64,000 bases of DNA from contig NZ_KB903261.1 in the NCBI RefSeq assembly GCF_000379685.1, forward strand, positions 62,097-126,096, read 5' to 3'. Shown here piece by piece: positions 45,013 to 53,933 of this stretch. Made by a program: the position numbers and the translations under genes. Every line of letters starts with the position of its first letter. The first letter of the stretch is position 1. The notes beneath the pieces are model-generated. The model was not told where the DNA came from. It worked only from the letters and a program-made list of their open reading frames with translations, and searched no databases. The stretch comes from Catelliglobosispora koreensis DSM 44566. GTDB taxonomy: Bacteria; Actinomycetota; Actinomycetes; Mycobacteriales; Micromonosporaceae.

Positions 45013-46068
45013 ATGCGCACTTGGATGCACGCGGGCTTCTACCTGCTGCTCGCCGCGTCCGCAGCGCAGTATGCGGCTCGGCACGGCTTGACTGACCGCG
45101 CACCGCTCGTGCTGGGCGTGGCGGGAGTGCTGGCCCTGGTTTACAGCGCTGGCATGCTGTTCCCGTTGCCCCGCAAGGCTTGGGTCATCGCTCTGCTCGT
45201 GGTGTGGCTTCCGCTCGTGTTCTTAGCGCCCAGCTTCGGCTGGTGTGCCGTGCCGGTTCTGTTCGCGGCACTAGGGGAGTTCTCGGCCCGCACTGCCATC
45301 GTGCTGGCCGTCGCCCTCACGGCATCGGTGATCCTGGCTGGGCTGCTGCGGGCGACCACGATCGACCCCAGTCTCATCCTGGCGCCGGTCGCCGTGACCG
45401 TGATCGCGACCGCTGCCTTCGTTCAGCTGGCTAAAGCGCGCGATGAACTGGCGGTCAGCCAACGGGAGGCGGGCGTGCTCGCCGAACGGCAACGACTGGC
45501 TAGGGACATCCACGACACCATCGCGCAGGGACTGTCCAGTGTGAACCTGCTGTTGCAGGCCGCTGACCGGGATTGGGAAAGAGCACCCGAGCGGTCTCGT
45601 TCCTATGTGCGCCAGGCGGCCGGGGCCGCACGGGACAACTTGGCTGAGGCGCGCCGGGTCGTGGCAGGCCTCACGCCGGCCGCTTTGACAGAGCAACCGC
45701 TCACGGAAGCGTTGCGTGAGCTGTGCCAGAGCACCGGCGCCGAGTTCAGCACCCATGGCACGCCGGTTGCCTTGAGCACCAAGACAAGCGTGGAGTTGCT
45801 GCGCATCGCGCAGAGTGCCCTGGCTAACGTCGCCGAGCACGCTCAGGCGACGCGAACGGTGGTAACACTGACTTTCGAGCCCGCGAGAGTGCGGCTGGAG
45901 ATCGCTGACAACGGGATCGGGTTTGATCCGTCCGCGCCGCAGCCCGGCCCCGGTCGCGGTTACGGACTCGAGGCGATGCGCGATCGTGCGGCGCTCATCG
46001 GGGGGACGCTTACCGTTCGGTCGGGGGACTCACTGAGTACCCTCGTCATGGTTGAGGCCCCCAAATGA
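45013..46068 (+). CDS. Sensor histidine kinase, HisKA_3, SenS-like
   Basis: The 351-residue protein has about five transmembrane helices in the first 140 residues, His167 in RLARDIHDTIAQGLSSVNLLL, and a HATPase with EIADNGIGFDPSA and GRGYGLEAMRDRAALIGG. Domain plan and length fit SenS. The response-regulator start overlaps its stop (ATGA). The adjacent HbpS-like protein is the likely outer partner. Confidence 0.9.
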   Translation: MRTWMHAGFYLLLAASAAQYAARHGLTDRAPLVLGVAGVLALVYSAGMLFPLPRKAWVIALLVVWLPLVFLAPSFGWCAVPVLFAALGEFSARTAIVLAVALTASVILAGLLRATTIDPSLILAPVAVTVIATAAFVQLAKARDELAVSQREAGVLAERQRLARDIHDTIAQGLSSVNLLLQAADRDWERAPERSRSYVRQAAGAARDNLAEARRVVAGLTPAALTEQPLTEALRELCQSTGAEFSTHGTPVALSTKTSVELLRIAQSALANVAEHAQATRTVVTLTFEPARVRLEIADNGIGFDPSAPQPGPGRGYGLEAMRDRAALIGGTLTVRSGDSLSTLVMVEAPK

Positions 46069-46694
46069 AGGTGCTGTTGGTCGACGACCACCCGGTGGTG
46101 CGCGCTGGCTTGCGTGCTCTTCTCGGTGGTGTCGAAGGCATCGAGGTGTGTGGCGAAGCGGCCACCGGCGAGGAAGCCCTGCACATGGCGGCGGCCCTGC
46201 ATCCCGAGGTCGTGCTGATGGATTTGCAGCTAGGCCAGGGCATCGACGGTGTGGAGACGACCCGGCTGATGGCGCAAATCGTTCCCGCGCCAAGGGTTCT
46301 GGTGCTGACCACCTATGACAGCGATGCTGACATCGTGCGTGCGGTGGCTGCTGGAGCGACCGGCTATCTGCTCAAGGACACCGCGCCGGAAGAGTTGTTC
46401 CGTGCGATCAAAGAGGCGGCACAGGGCCGGACCGTCCTATCTTCTCCCGTGGCCTCCCGCCTCGCCCGGCGGACAGTCACGCCTGAGCCGAGCCTGAGTC
46501 CGCGCGAAGTCGAGCTCCTGCACCTGCTAGCCGAGGGTCTCACCAACGCGCAGATCGGCCGCAAGCTCCACATTGGACAGGCCACGGTCAAGACGCACTT
46601 GGTGCATATCTTCGCGAAGCTCGGTGTCGACAGCCGCACCGCGGCGGTAACGGCAGCCGTCGCGCGCCGCCTGATCCGGTTGCCGGGGCAGTAA
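46065..46694 (+). CDS. NarL-type response regulator, SenR-like
   Basis: The 209-residue protein has a receiver with Asp53 in LMDLQLG and a C-terminal LuxR domain (LSPREVELLHLLAEGLTNAQIGRKLHIGQATVKTHLVHIFAKL). It is coupled to the kinase. Expected targets are the divergent heme-binding gene and itself, as in SenR. Confidence 0.92.
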   Translation: MKVLLVDDHPVVRAGLRALLGGVEGIEVCGEAATGEEALHMAAALHPEVVLMDLQLGQGIDGVETTRLMAQIVPAPRVLVLTTYDSDADIVRAVAAGATGYLLKDTAPEELFRAIKEAAQGRTVLSSPVASRLARRTVTPEPSLSPREVELLHLLAEGLTNAQIGRKLHIGQATVKTHLVHIFAKLGVDSRTAAVTAAVARRLIRLPGQ

Positions 46695-46755
46695 AGCGGC
46701 CAATCTTCCTCTAGGGTGGCTGGGTCTAGAAAAACCTGACGGGGAGGAAAGTTTC

Positions 46756-47757
46756 GTGACATTGAATTTCTCGCGCCGTGCGGCGATTGGCCTGGGAGCC
46801 GCGGCCGCGACGACAGTCGCTCTCGGACAGACGGCTCACGCTGAAGAAACTGACAGTTATGCCGGGGTTGACCGGATCCGGGGCCGCTACCTGGGCCAGA
46901 AAACGCGTGTAGGTGGCAACTGGCACTCCCACGTCGCTGTCATCAACGACTCCGGTGGGCTCGACGCGATCGTCGATGACGACGCTGACGCTGTCACCAA
47001 TGCCTATAGCGTGCAGAAAGTCGCCGTCGCGGTTACGGTGATGGACAAGATTGACCGGGGTCTGCTGCGCCTGGACGACAAGCTCGACCTTCCGGCCAAT
47101 TTGATCCTCGGCGGCAGCGGCATCTATCACCTGCACGGTGTCTACGGCGATCAGATCACCATCGCCAACTTCCTCACCGCGCTGCTGCTGATGTCTGACA
47201 ACACCGCGGTGCGGATGTGTGGCAGGGTCGTGCCAGCGCTTGAGGTGAACGAAATCCTTGCCGCTAAAGGATTCGTGCACACGAGGGTGCAGCCGGTGGC
47301 TAACCCCAACCGGTTCTTCCTCGGCGTGACCACGCCACGTGAAGTGCACGACCTGATGTGGCGGCTGGCCAACAAGACCCTGCTGTCGCCCGCGTCCTGC
47401 GACTTCTTGCTGCGCATCATGCGGTGGGTCAACGGATACCACGACGGCATCCGGCGCAACATGTCCTCCGACGAGCGCAGCCGCATCGCGACCAAATATG
47501 GCGCTGACTTCAATACGCTTGGGGCACAACGCAATGAGGCCGGCATCATGTTCGGTGCCGACGGCGCGCCCGTGCTGACCTATGCCTTCTTCACCGATTC
47601 GCTCGGTGACCTCGGCAACTACGGTGCCACGCATCCCGCTGTCGAAGCCCACGCCGTGCTCGGCCGCGTCATGTTCGACACCATCAACCGGCAGACCCGC
47701 CCCGGCATCGCGGCGCGCCACCACGTGGAGCGCTTCGAGCCCGTCAACGGCGGCTAA
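46756..47757 (+). CDS. Tat-exported class A beta-lactamase-like serine hydrolase
   Basis: The 333-residue protein has a twin-arginine signal (SRRAAIGLGAAAATTVALGQTAHA) and a penicillin-binding fold with Ser85-x-x-Lys88 (SVQK) and SDN at 147-149. The third motif reads K-Y-G (247-249, ATKYGAD) where class A enzymes have KTG or KSG. It may be a beta-lactamase variant or an unrelated esterase. GTG at 46756 follows GGGGAGG. A strong terminator follows. Confidence 0.85.
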   Translation: MTLNFSRRAAIGLGAAAATTVALGQTAHAEETDSYAGVDRIRGRYLGQKTRVGGNWHSHVAVINDSGGLDAIVDDDADAVTNAYSVQKVAVAVTVMDKIDRGLLRLDDKLDLPANLILGGSGIYHLHGVYGDQITIANFLTALLLMSDNTAVRMCGRVVPALEVNEILAAKGFVHTRVQPVANPNRFFLGVTTPREVHDLMWRLANKTLLSPASCDFLLRIMRWVNGYHDGIRRNMSSDERSRIATKYGADFNTLGAQRNEAGIMFGADGAPVLTYAFFTDSLGDLGNYGATHPAVEAHAVLGRVMFDTINRQTRPGIAARHHVERFEPVNGG

Positions 47758-47763
47758 ACACCT

Positions 47764-47798
47764 TGGCGCGCGGGCTGTTCGGCGCAGCCCGCGCGCCA
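47764..47798. terminator. Terminator between serine hydrolase and reductase genes
   Basis: A perfect 14-bp stem (TGGCGCGCGGGCTG at 47764-47777 with 47785-47798) and a 7-base loop between convergent genes. Confidence 0.88.
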
Positions 47799-47828
47799 GC
47801 GACGTTTCTTCGCTGGCCAGCAATGCCT

Positions 47829-48389
47829 TTATGACATCGGCTCGTAGTGCAGCACCATGATGCGCTCGTCGGTGATCTTTGAGCCGGCCAGGCGGAGATT
47901 GACCCGGTCAGTGACCTTGAGGACGGACAGCCCGCCCCCGAGAGCGACGGGGTGGATGGCGATGTGGAATTCGTCGATCAGCCCCAGCACCGCCAGAGCG
48001 GAAGCCAGCTCGGTGCCACCGGTCAGGAGCAGATCGGTGCCGGGCTCGGCTTTGAGCTTGGCGACCTCCTCGGCGAGGTCTCCGCCGAGGATGCGGGAGT
48101 TCCAGTCCGCCTTGTCCAGTGTCCGGGAGAAGATGACTTTGGGCTTGACCCGCCAGATCGGCGCGAACTTCTTGGTGTGCTCGTCATCGTCGAGTGTTTC
48201 CGCGATCGGCCAGTAAGCGGCCATCATCTCCCAGACGCCACGGCCGTAGACGAACGTGTCGCAGCGGTCTTCCAGCGCGTAGGAGTAGTCAGCGAGTTCC
48301 GGGCCCAGGGCGGGCCAGTCAAACTCGCCGTTCGGGCCGGCGATGTGACCATCGATGGACGTGTGAACCCAGTAAATAAGCTTCCTCAT
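47829..48389 (-). CDS. Dihydrofolate reductase / RibD C-domain family protein
   Basis: The 186-residue protein shows the family pattern: MRKLIYWVHTSIDGHIAGPNGEFDW, VYGRGVWEMMAAYW, and LLLTGGTELASALAVLGLIDEFHIAIHPVALGGG. Such stand-alone proteins reduce unknown substrates with NADPH. ATG at 48389 matches family starts; the longer frame does not. It is divergent from the metal-binding protein gene across 35 bases. Confidence 0.88.
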   Translation of the reverse strand: MRKLIYWVHTSIDGHIAGPNGEFDWPALGPELADYSYALEDRCDTFVYGRGVWEMMAAYWPIAETLDDDEHTKKFAPIWRVKPKVIFSRTLDKADWNSRILGGDLAEEVAKLKAEPGTDLLLTGGTELASALAVLGLIDEFHIAIHPVALGGGLSVLKVTDRVNLRLAGSKITDERIMVLHYEPMS

Positions 48390-48424
48390 GCCCCTTAGTC
48401 GTAGCCCGGCGGTAGGTTCTCGAC

Positions 48425-49006
48425 ATGGACGAGATAAAAATCCGCTACAAAAAACACGCGGATCAGTTCGAAGCCAAGATCGCCGCTGTCGCGCCTGGTC
48501 AGTGGGCAAATCAGTCCCCATGCGCGGAGTGGACCGCCCGTGATGTGGTGAGCCATATCGTCGATATGCACGCCGCGATGCTCCGTCCGGTGGGCCGCGG
48601 TCTTAGCCCCGCGCCATCCGTCGCCGATGATCCGCTCGCCGCCTTCCGGGCCGCCCGTGCCGATGTGGAAGCGGTGCTCGCCGACCCGGCGTTAGCCGGG
48701 CAGGAGAGCCCCTCGCCGACCGGCCCGATGACCGCCGCCCAACACATTGATCAGGTCGTCAGCGACGACATGGTGCTGCACGGCTGGGATCTCGCCCGCG
48801 CGACGGGCCAAGACGACACCATGGACCCCGAAGATGTCGATCGCATGTGGACAGATCTTCAGGCGATCCCGGCTTCACTGCTCGACAAGATGCGCACGCC
48901 GGAGGCGTTTGGCCCGGGCATCTTCGTGTACGGGCCGCAAGTCAAGGTGCCCGATGACGCCTCGAAGCAGGACAAGCTGCTTGCCGCTATCGGGCGGCAG
49001 CCTTGA
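48425..49006 (+). CDS. TIGR03086-type metal-binding protein (DinB/MDMPI fold)
   Basis: The 193-residue protein has the mycothiol maleylpyruvate isomerase-like four-helix fold with W.NQSPCAEWTARDVVSHIVDMH and DDMVLHGWDLARATG supplying the His residues for metal. It probably binds zinc and may use mycothiol. The substrate is unknown. Confidence 0.88.
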   Translation: MDEIKIRYKKHADQFEAKIAAVAPGQWANQSPCAEWTARDVVSHIVDMHAAMLRPVGRGLSPAPSVADDPLAAFRAARADVEAVLADPALAGQESPSPTGPMTAAQHIDQVVSDDMVLHGWDLARATGQDDTMDPEDVDRMWTDLQAIPASLLDKMRTPEAFGPGIFVYGPQVKVPDDASKQDKLLAAIGRQP

Positions 49007-49016
49007 GGGGTAGGGC

Positions 49017-49889
49017 TCACGGCATACCGGCGAAGGGTTTTGATTCTTGATAGAAACGAACAGCGCCCGGGTGCAGTGGCAGGGGTGAGGCGGCGGCCGC
49101 CTGGCGGCGATCGAGCTGCGGCCGCGCTTTGAACAGCAGCTGGGTGAGCTGATAGGCGGCCTTGTCCGGCAGATCCTCCCGCACGAGGTAGAGGTTGGGG
49201 ATGCCGAACGTCTCGACCGAAACGGTGGATTGATACGTGCCCGCTGGAATCGTGCGGGCCACGTATATGTCGCCGAACCGGCTGGTTAGCTCCTCGACGC
49301 CGATCGGCAGCGGAAGGACCCGGATCGGGATTCCCAAGTCGGTGACCACCTGGCTGGGGAGCCCGCCGATGTGCACGATCGCGGCGACGTCGCCTGAGCG
49401 CAGCGCGGCCGAGGCGTCCGATGTGGACAGTTCCATCCGCACGACATCGATCCGGGTCGCGTCGATGACCCGGTTGGCGGTGACGTTGGCGACCATGGGC
49501 GGGCCGACGACGACCCTCTTCTTGGACAGCGCGGCAAAGTTGGTGATCGTGCTGTCGGCCCGCACCACCACTTGCACGTAGTCTTCGGGCAAGACAGCGA
49601 GCGCGCGCAGCGGCAAGGCCCGGCCAAAGGGCTGTTCGCCTTGTGCGGCAAGCAAACAGAAATCGATGGCGGCGAAGCCGGCCTGTGCCTTGCCCTCGGC
49701 GACGAGCCTGATGTTTTCGACAGAGCTGCCCGCAGGCACAGGTCTCGCCGGCATCGGGGACACCCGTGCCACGTCGTGACCCAGCGTTTCAAAGCCGCCA
49801 CTCGCGAGTGTCAGCTCAGATAACTGGGGTGAATCAGCGGCCTTACAGCTCGATAGCAGTAACAACGCGACGATTAGCAGCCGCTTCAT
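49017..49889 (-). CDS. TAXI-family substrate-binding lipoprotein
   Basis: The 290-residue protein has a lipobox (LLSSC near residue 15) and a TAXI-type periplasmic binding domain (ENIRLVAEGKAQAGFAAIDFCLLAAQGE, RVVVGPPMVANVTANRVID, DVAAIVHIGGLPSQVVTDLG). TAXI proteins usually feed TRAP transporters, but no TRAP membrane subunit is near. It overlaps the kinase gene by four bases, so it likely presents a ligand to that kinase. Confidence 0.88.
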   Translation of the reverse strand: MKRLLIVALLLLSSCKAADSPQLSELTLASGGFETLGHDVARVSPMPARPVPAGSSVENIRLVAEGKAQAGFAAIDFCLLAAQGEQPFGRALPLRALAVLPEDYVQVVVRADSTITNFAALSKKRVVVGPPMVANVTANRVIDATRIDVVRMELSTSDASAALRSGDVAAIVHIGGLPSQVVTDLGIPIRVLPLPIGVEELTSRFGDIYVARTIPAGTYQSTVSVETFGIPNLYLVREDLPDKAAYQLTQLLFKARPQLDRRQAAAASPLPLHPGAVRFYQESKPFAGMP

Positions 49890-51259
49890 GGCGCGCTCCG
49901 CAGGAGGATGATGGCGTGCAGTCCGTGCGGAACAGCTTGCCGCAGCAGGAGTTCGCCGCCTGACGCGGTGATCAGTGACTCGGCGATGGTGATGCCAAGG
50001 CCGGAACCGTCCGCGTTCTGATCGGCCGGACCGCGCCAGAAGGCTTCCGGCGCGCGAGCGATGTCCGTTGTGGACAGTCCCGGACCCGTATCACTGACGT
50101 GAACTTCCACCAAGCCATCGGGGTGAGGCGAGACGGTCACCAGGACGTCGGCACCTGCCCCCGCGAACTTGATCGCGTTGCTGAGCAGAGCATCGAGCGC
50201 CTGGTCGAGCACGTTTGCCGCCGCCATCGCCTTAGCGGGAGCGTTGGTGTGCAAGGCGATCCGCAGACCCGCCCGTTCAGCTGGCCCGGACCAGAACGTG
50301 ACCCGGTCGGCGGCGACCTCGGCCGCGTCGATCACCGTCTGCGGGCCCGCGGGCACTTCAGCTAGCGCATAGGTCAGCAGCGCGTCGCACATGCCCGCCA
50401 TCCGCTCGATCTCGCTGGCGATCAGGGCATAGTCGCCGGCCCCAGACTTGTCCACCGCCGGGCTCAGGTTCTCGATCGATAAGCGCAAGGTCGCCAAGGG
50501 CGTACGCAGCTGATGGCTCGCATAGGAGGCGAAGGTGCGCTGGCGTTGCAATAGCGCGGTCACGCGGGAAGCCATGGTGGCGAAGGATTCCGTGAGCCGG
50601 CGCAACTCAGGCGGACCCGAGCCCGTGATCTGATCCGGCAAGAAGGTCCCGACAGCGAGTGCATGGGCGGCCTCGTCCAGGTCGTGCACCGGTTTCAGCG
50701 TCCAGCGCGCGACGGGCCCGGTCGCTAACGCACCCAGCAAAAGCGTGAGCAAACTGAGTGAGCCGAGCAGAAACCAGTTCCGCCAAGTGCCCGCTTGCAG
50801 CTCCCCAGACGGAGAGATCGTCAGCGCGACCCCGACGATCTCCCCTCCGCTGCCGACCGGCTCCGCGATGATCAGTGGGGCGGGATCCCACGGCCAGCTC
50901 ACCCCGGGAAACTGGCTCGCCTGCCCGGACAGCGCTCGGCTTATTCGTTCCTGAATCTCCACCGTCTCCAGGCTGACCGCCTCGCGGGAGCTTGCGGCGA
51001 TGCGCCGGTTGCGGTCCACGACCACGGCCGTGATGCCAAACAACGAGTCGTAATGCCGGAGTTCCGCGTCGAGCGCACTCATCCGGTTGGTCAGAAGCGC
51101 AGGCTCGGCCAGAGCAGCGAAACGGATCGTGTCGCCAAGCCGGTCCATGAACATGGTTTGCGCATCACGGGCGGCAAGCACCAAGCCCAGCGGCACACTC
51201 AATCCCATCAGGACAATGAGCAAGAACGTCAGGTAAGTCCAGATGAGACGGCGGCGCAT
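49886..51259 (-). CDS. Sensor histidine kinase, HisKA type
   Basis: The 457-residue protein has two transmembrane helices (about 8-28 and 165-185) around an outer sensor of ~135 residues, then HAMP, a phospho-acceptor His in YASHQLRTPLATL, and HATPase motifs (DQALDALLSNAIKFA, DTGPGLS, GSGLGITIAESL). Its ATG shares a base with the response regulator stop, and its end overlaps the TAXI gene start. Confidence 0.92.
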   Translation of the reverse strand: MRRRLIWTYLTFLLIVLMGLSVPLGLVLAARDAQTMFMDRLGDTIRFAALAEPALLTNRMSALDAELRHYDSLFGITAVVVDRNRRIAASSREAVSLETVEIQERISRALSGQASQFPGVSWPWDPAPLIIAEPVGSGGEIVGVALTISPSGELQAGTWRNWFLLGSLSLLTLLLGALATGPVARWTLKPVHDLDEAAHALAVGTFLPDQITGSGPPELRRLTESFATMASRVTALLQRQRTFASYASHQLRTPLATLRLSIENLSPAVDKSGAGDYALIASEIERMAGMCDALLTYALAEVPAGPQTVIDAAEVAADRVTFWSGPAERAGLRIALHTNAPAKAMAAANVLDQALDALLSNAIKFAGAGADVLVTVSPHPDGLVEVHVSDTGPGLSTTDIARAPEAFWRGPADQNADGSGLGITIAESLITASGGELLLRQAVPHGLHAIILLRSAP

Positions 51260-51913
51260 CAGATCCCGACGATCCGGTAGCCGACGCCGCGGATGGTTTG
51301 AATCTCGGCGCCGCCGCCAATCTTGGAACGAAGCGTGGTCATGTGCACGTCAAGCGTTCGCGAGGTGCCCTGCCAGGTGGTTCGCCACACCTCCGAGAAC
51401 AGCCGCTCCCGGCGGACCGCCATCTCCGGCTCGGCCATCAAGATGGCGAGCAGCTGAAACTCCTTGCGGGTCAACGGAACCGGGCTCTCGTTAACGAAGG
51501 CGCTGTGCTTGTCCAGATCGACGCTGAGTTTGCCAACAGTCAGCACACCGGCAGTACGGGCGGGGCGGGCACGGCGCAACACCGCTTCCATCCGGGCCTG
51601 CAACTCGGCGAACCCGAAGGGTTTGACCACATAGTCATCGGCGCCAGCCCGCAACCCCGTGACACGCTCACGCTCCTGCCCACGGGCCGTCAGCATGATC
51701 ACGGCGACATCGCTGCTCTGCCGGATGCGGCGGCACACGTCGACCCCCGTCGCCGTCGGGCAGTCCAATGTCGAGCAACACCAGATCAACCTCGGGCGCA
51801 GCGAACGCGGCGGCAGCGGTCGGCGCGACGGTCACCTCGTAACCACCGCGCTTGAGCGCACTGGTCAGCGCCGTCGCGAACCGCGCATCATCCTCCACGA
51901 GAAGCACTCGCAT
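51259..51913 (-). pseudogene. OmpR-type response regulator interrupted by a frameshift
   Basis: The ATG at 51913 starts a normal receiver (MRVLLVEDDARFATALTSAL to LVLLDIGLPDGDG), which then loses similarity. The rest of the receiver and the winged-helix effector (GVDVCRRIRQSSDVAVIMLTARG, TLDVHMTTLRSKI, IRGVGYRI) continues in another frame to the stop at 51259. Removing one base from the five-C run at 51744-51748 restores one frame of about 217 residues. Either the gene is freshly broken, the run slips during expression, or the base is a sequencing error. Confidence 0.85.
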
Positions 51914-51971
51914 CTGTCTATAGTCGTGCGCGCGGAGGAGGGGCGCGAGAGGGCGGACCGCAAAATTTTCA

Positions 51972-53933
51972 CTAAATCCGCTGGAAGGTCAGCGAGTTGA
52001 GGAACCAGCCGTGTTCGCCCGGCCGGTGACCCACCAGCACCGTGTGCACGCCGGCGGGCAGCGTGAACATCGTCGTCGCGGAAAGGTGGTGGTAGTTCCA
52101 GCCAGGAGGCACAGGTATGCGTGCTGATTGTCCAGCGACCGTTATCTCGACAGCGGAAGTGGAGATGTTGGGATAGGTCGAGGCGTGAAGGGACAACCGG
52201 TACGTGCCCGACTCCGGCACCCTGATCTGATACGCGATGGGATCGCCTATGTAGCCAAAGATGCTGTCGTGCCCGACCTGGAATCCATTGCCGGCCACGT
52301 TATCGGCGGCACAGGCGACACCGGCCGGGAAGTCCGAGCATCCGCCAGCGGTCACCTTCGCCACCACGTGCTGCAGCCCAGCCGTTCCGGGGATCACACG
52401 CGTTGAGTTATCGACCGTGCGCTCGGCCTGAATCGTGACAGTCCGGCCCGGTGTCACTGGCAGCACGTGCGGCGCGGGCGCGAACAGGTCGCTCAGGTTC
52501 ACCGCGTAAAGCCAATGGTCGTATGGCGCAGCGACGGTCCCGGGCTTGTGTTGCAGCCCCGGCAACCAGACCTTTCCTTGATCGACCACCCCGAGTTGAT
52601 GCGCGACGTGCGTGTCCACATCGCCGCCCAGCAACAGCCGGCTTCCCAAATCGACCGCATTGCCAATCGAGAACGTCTTGCCATCAAAGCGAATCGCCAG
52701 CAGGACGCCGTGCCTTGCCAAGTAGAGCATCGTGTTGGTGGCCGGGTCGAACAGCATTCCTTCGGCGGTATCGAATTTCTGTGGCTGATTCACCTCATAG
52801 TCAGGCCGGCACACGACCGGTCCAGGAGCCGGAGCGCAGCGAGGTTTGGTGAAGATCGCGACCGGGCCGGCCCCAACCTCGTTGTTCCGCGCGACCCAAA
52901 GGTTGCCGCTGGCGTCATAGGCCGAGGCACCATATCCCGCGCGCCCCGTGGCCTTGACCGGCTCGTCGTTGCGCGGCGATGAGGGCGTAGCTCCGGTTGC
53001 CTTCGGTTCCGCTGGCAGCAACCGCGCCGACAAAGGAATGACGGACCCGCCCTGAAGCTGAAACTCCTGCACCGTGGACGGTCCGTTTTGGACCTTCAGG
53101 CCAACCACGAAACGGTCCTCCGCTGGGTGCGCGGTGACCTCCCACGGCTTACCGGCCCCGGCCGGAAAGTCATACTGGGCAACGAGTTCGACGAGGCCAC
53201 GCTGCACACGGATGACAGCCAGGCCGTCCTGCTGGGTGACGACGATCTCGCCGGACTTGAGCCGGGCCATCCGTCCTAGCCCACGGCAGTCAGACTGATC
53301 GGGCCGCTTCTTGTCCGGCGGGCAGGCCTTGTCCCAGCCAGCGGCGCGCAGTGAGCCGCCCGTCCACTTGAACCCGGCTTTCCACTGACCGTTCTCTTTG
53401 AGCAGCAGCCCCAGGACCGGCCAGTCCCCGTCTCGCTCAGGGTTCTGCTCGATCTGCGTTGGCCAAGCCGTATAGACCGCCATGTCGTCGCCGACCGGCA
53501 CAATGTCGGCAATGGACGGTGCGATCGCATGACCGTCGCGCCAGACGCTCGCCTTGCCGGCCGTCGTCGGAATGCTGATCGTGGTCAGCTTCTTGGTGCC
53601 GAGCTCAAAAGCGGCCACGAACAAGTCACCTGAACTCGGGTGATCCCACACACCCAGATCACGCGGCGCCATGAGAAGCGTGCTGCCCGCCTTGACCAGC
53701 CGGTGCGGATGCCGGCCCGGCGGGAAGGCGAACCCCGGCAAGCCCACCGTCGCGACATCCTGCCCCGAGGGCAATGCCGCATCAAGCGCGCCGAACGAGC
53801 CCGGCCGGCCGTAGACCGTGACGGTCCCTTCGCCGGACACCAGCACATTGCCTGGCGGCTCAGTCGGCAAACCAGCCGCGGCGACGACCAGAACTACCGC
53901 GAAGGCGAGCCCAGCCGCCCGGCGCACCATCAC
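51972..53933 (-). CDS. Secreted propeller-like protein with C-terminal CBM-like domain
   Basis: The 653-residue protein has a signal peptide (about 1-25) and a long beta-rich region with blade-like strands (DLFVAAFELGTKKLTTISI, VTQQDGLAVIRVQ, LLYLARHGVLLAIRFDGKTF-type). Residues ~515-653 resemble a CBM6/35 or jelly-roll module (VTIQAERTVDNSTRV, YQIRVPESGTYRLSLHAS, FTLPAGVHTVLVGHRPGEHGWFLNSLTFQRI). I recognise no catalytic site. Carbohydrate binding is inferred. The AlkB gene overlaps its start by four bases. Confidence 0.72.
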   Translation of the reverse strand: MMVRRAAGLAFAVVLVVAAAGLPTEPPGNVLVSGEGTVTVYGRPGSFGALDAALPSGQDVATVGLPGFAFPPGRHPHRLVKAGSTLLMAPRDLGVWDHPSSGDLFVAAFELGTKKLTTISIPTTAGKASVWRDGHAIAPSIADIVPVGDDMAVYTAWPTQIEQNPERDGDWPVLGLLLKENGQWKAGFKWTGGSLRAAGWDKACPPDKKRPDQSDCRGLGRMARLKSGEIVVTQQDGLAVIRVQRGLVELVAQYDFPAGAGKPWEVTAHPAEDRFVVGLKVQNGPSTVQEFQLQGGSVIPLSARLLPAEPKATGATPSSPRNDEPVKATGRAGYGASAYDASGNLWVARNNEVGAGPVAIFTKPRCAPAPGPVVCRPDYEVNQPQKFDTAEGMLFDPATNTMLYLARHGVLLAIRFDGKTFSIGNAVDLGSRLLLGGDVDTHVAHQLGVVDQGKVWLPGLQHKPGTVAAPYDHWLYAVNLSDLFAPAPHVLPVTPGRTVTIQAERTVDNSTRVIPGTAGLQHVVAKVTAGGCSDFPAGVACAADNVAGNGFQVGHDSIFGYIGDPIAYQIRVPESGTYRLSLHASTYPNISTSAVEITVAGQSARIPVPPGWNYHHLSATTMFTLPAGVHTVLVGHRPGEHGWFLNSLTFQRI

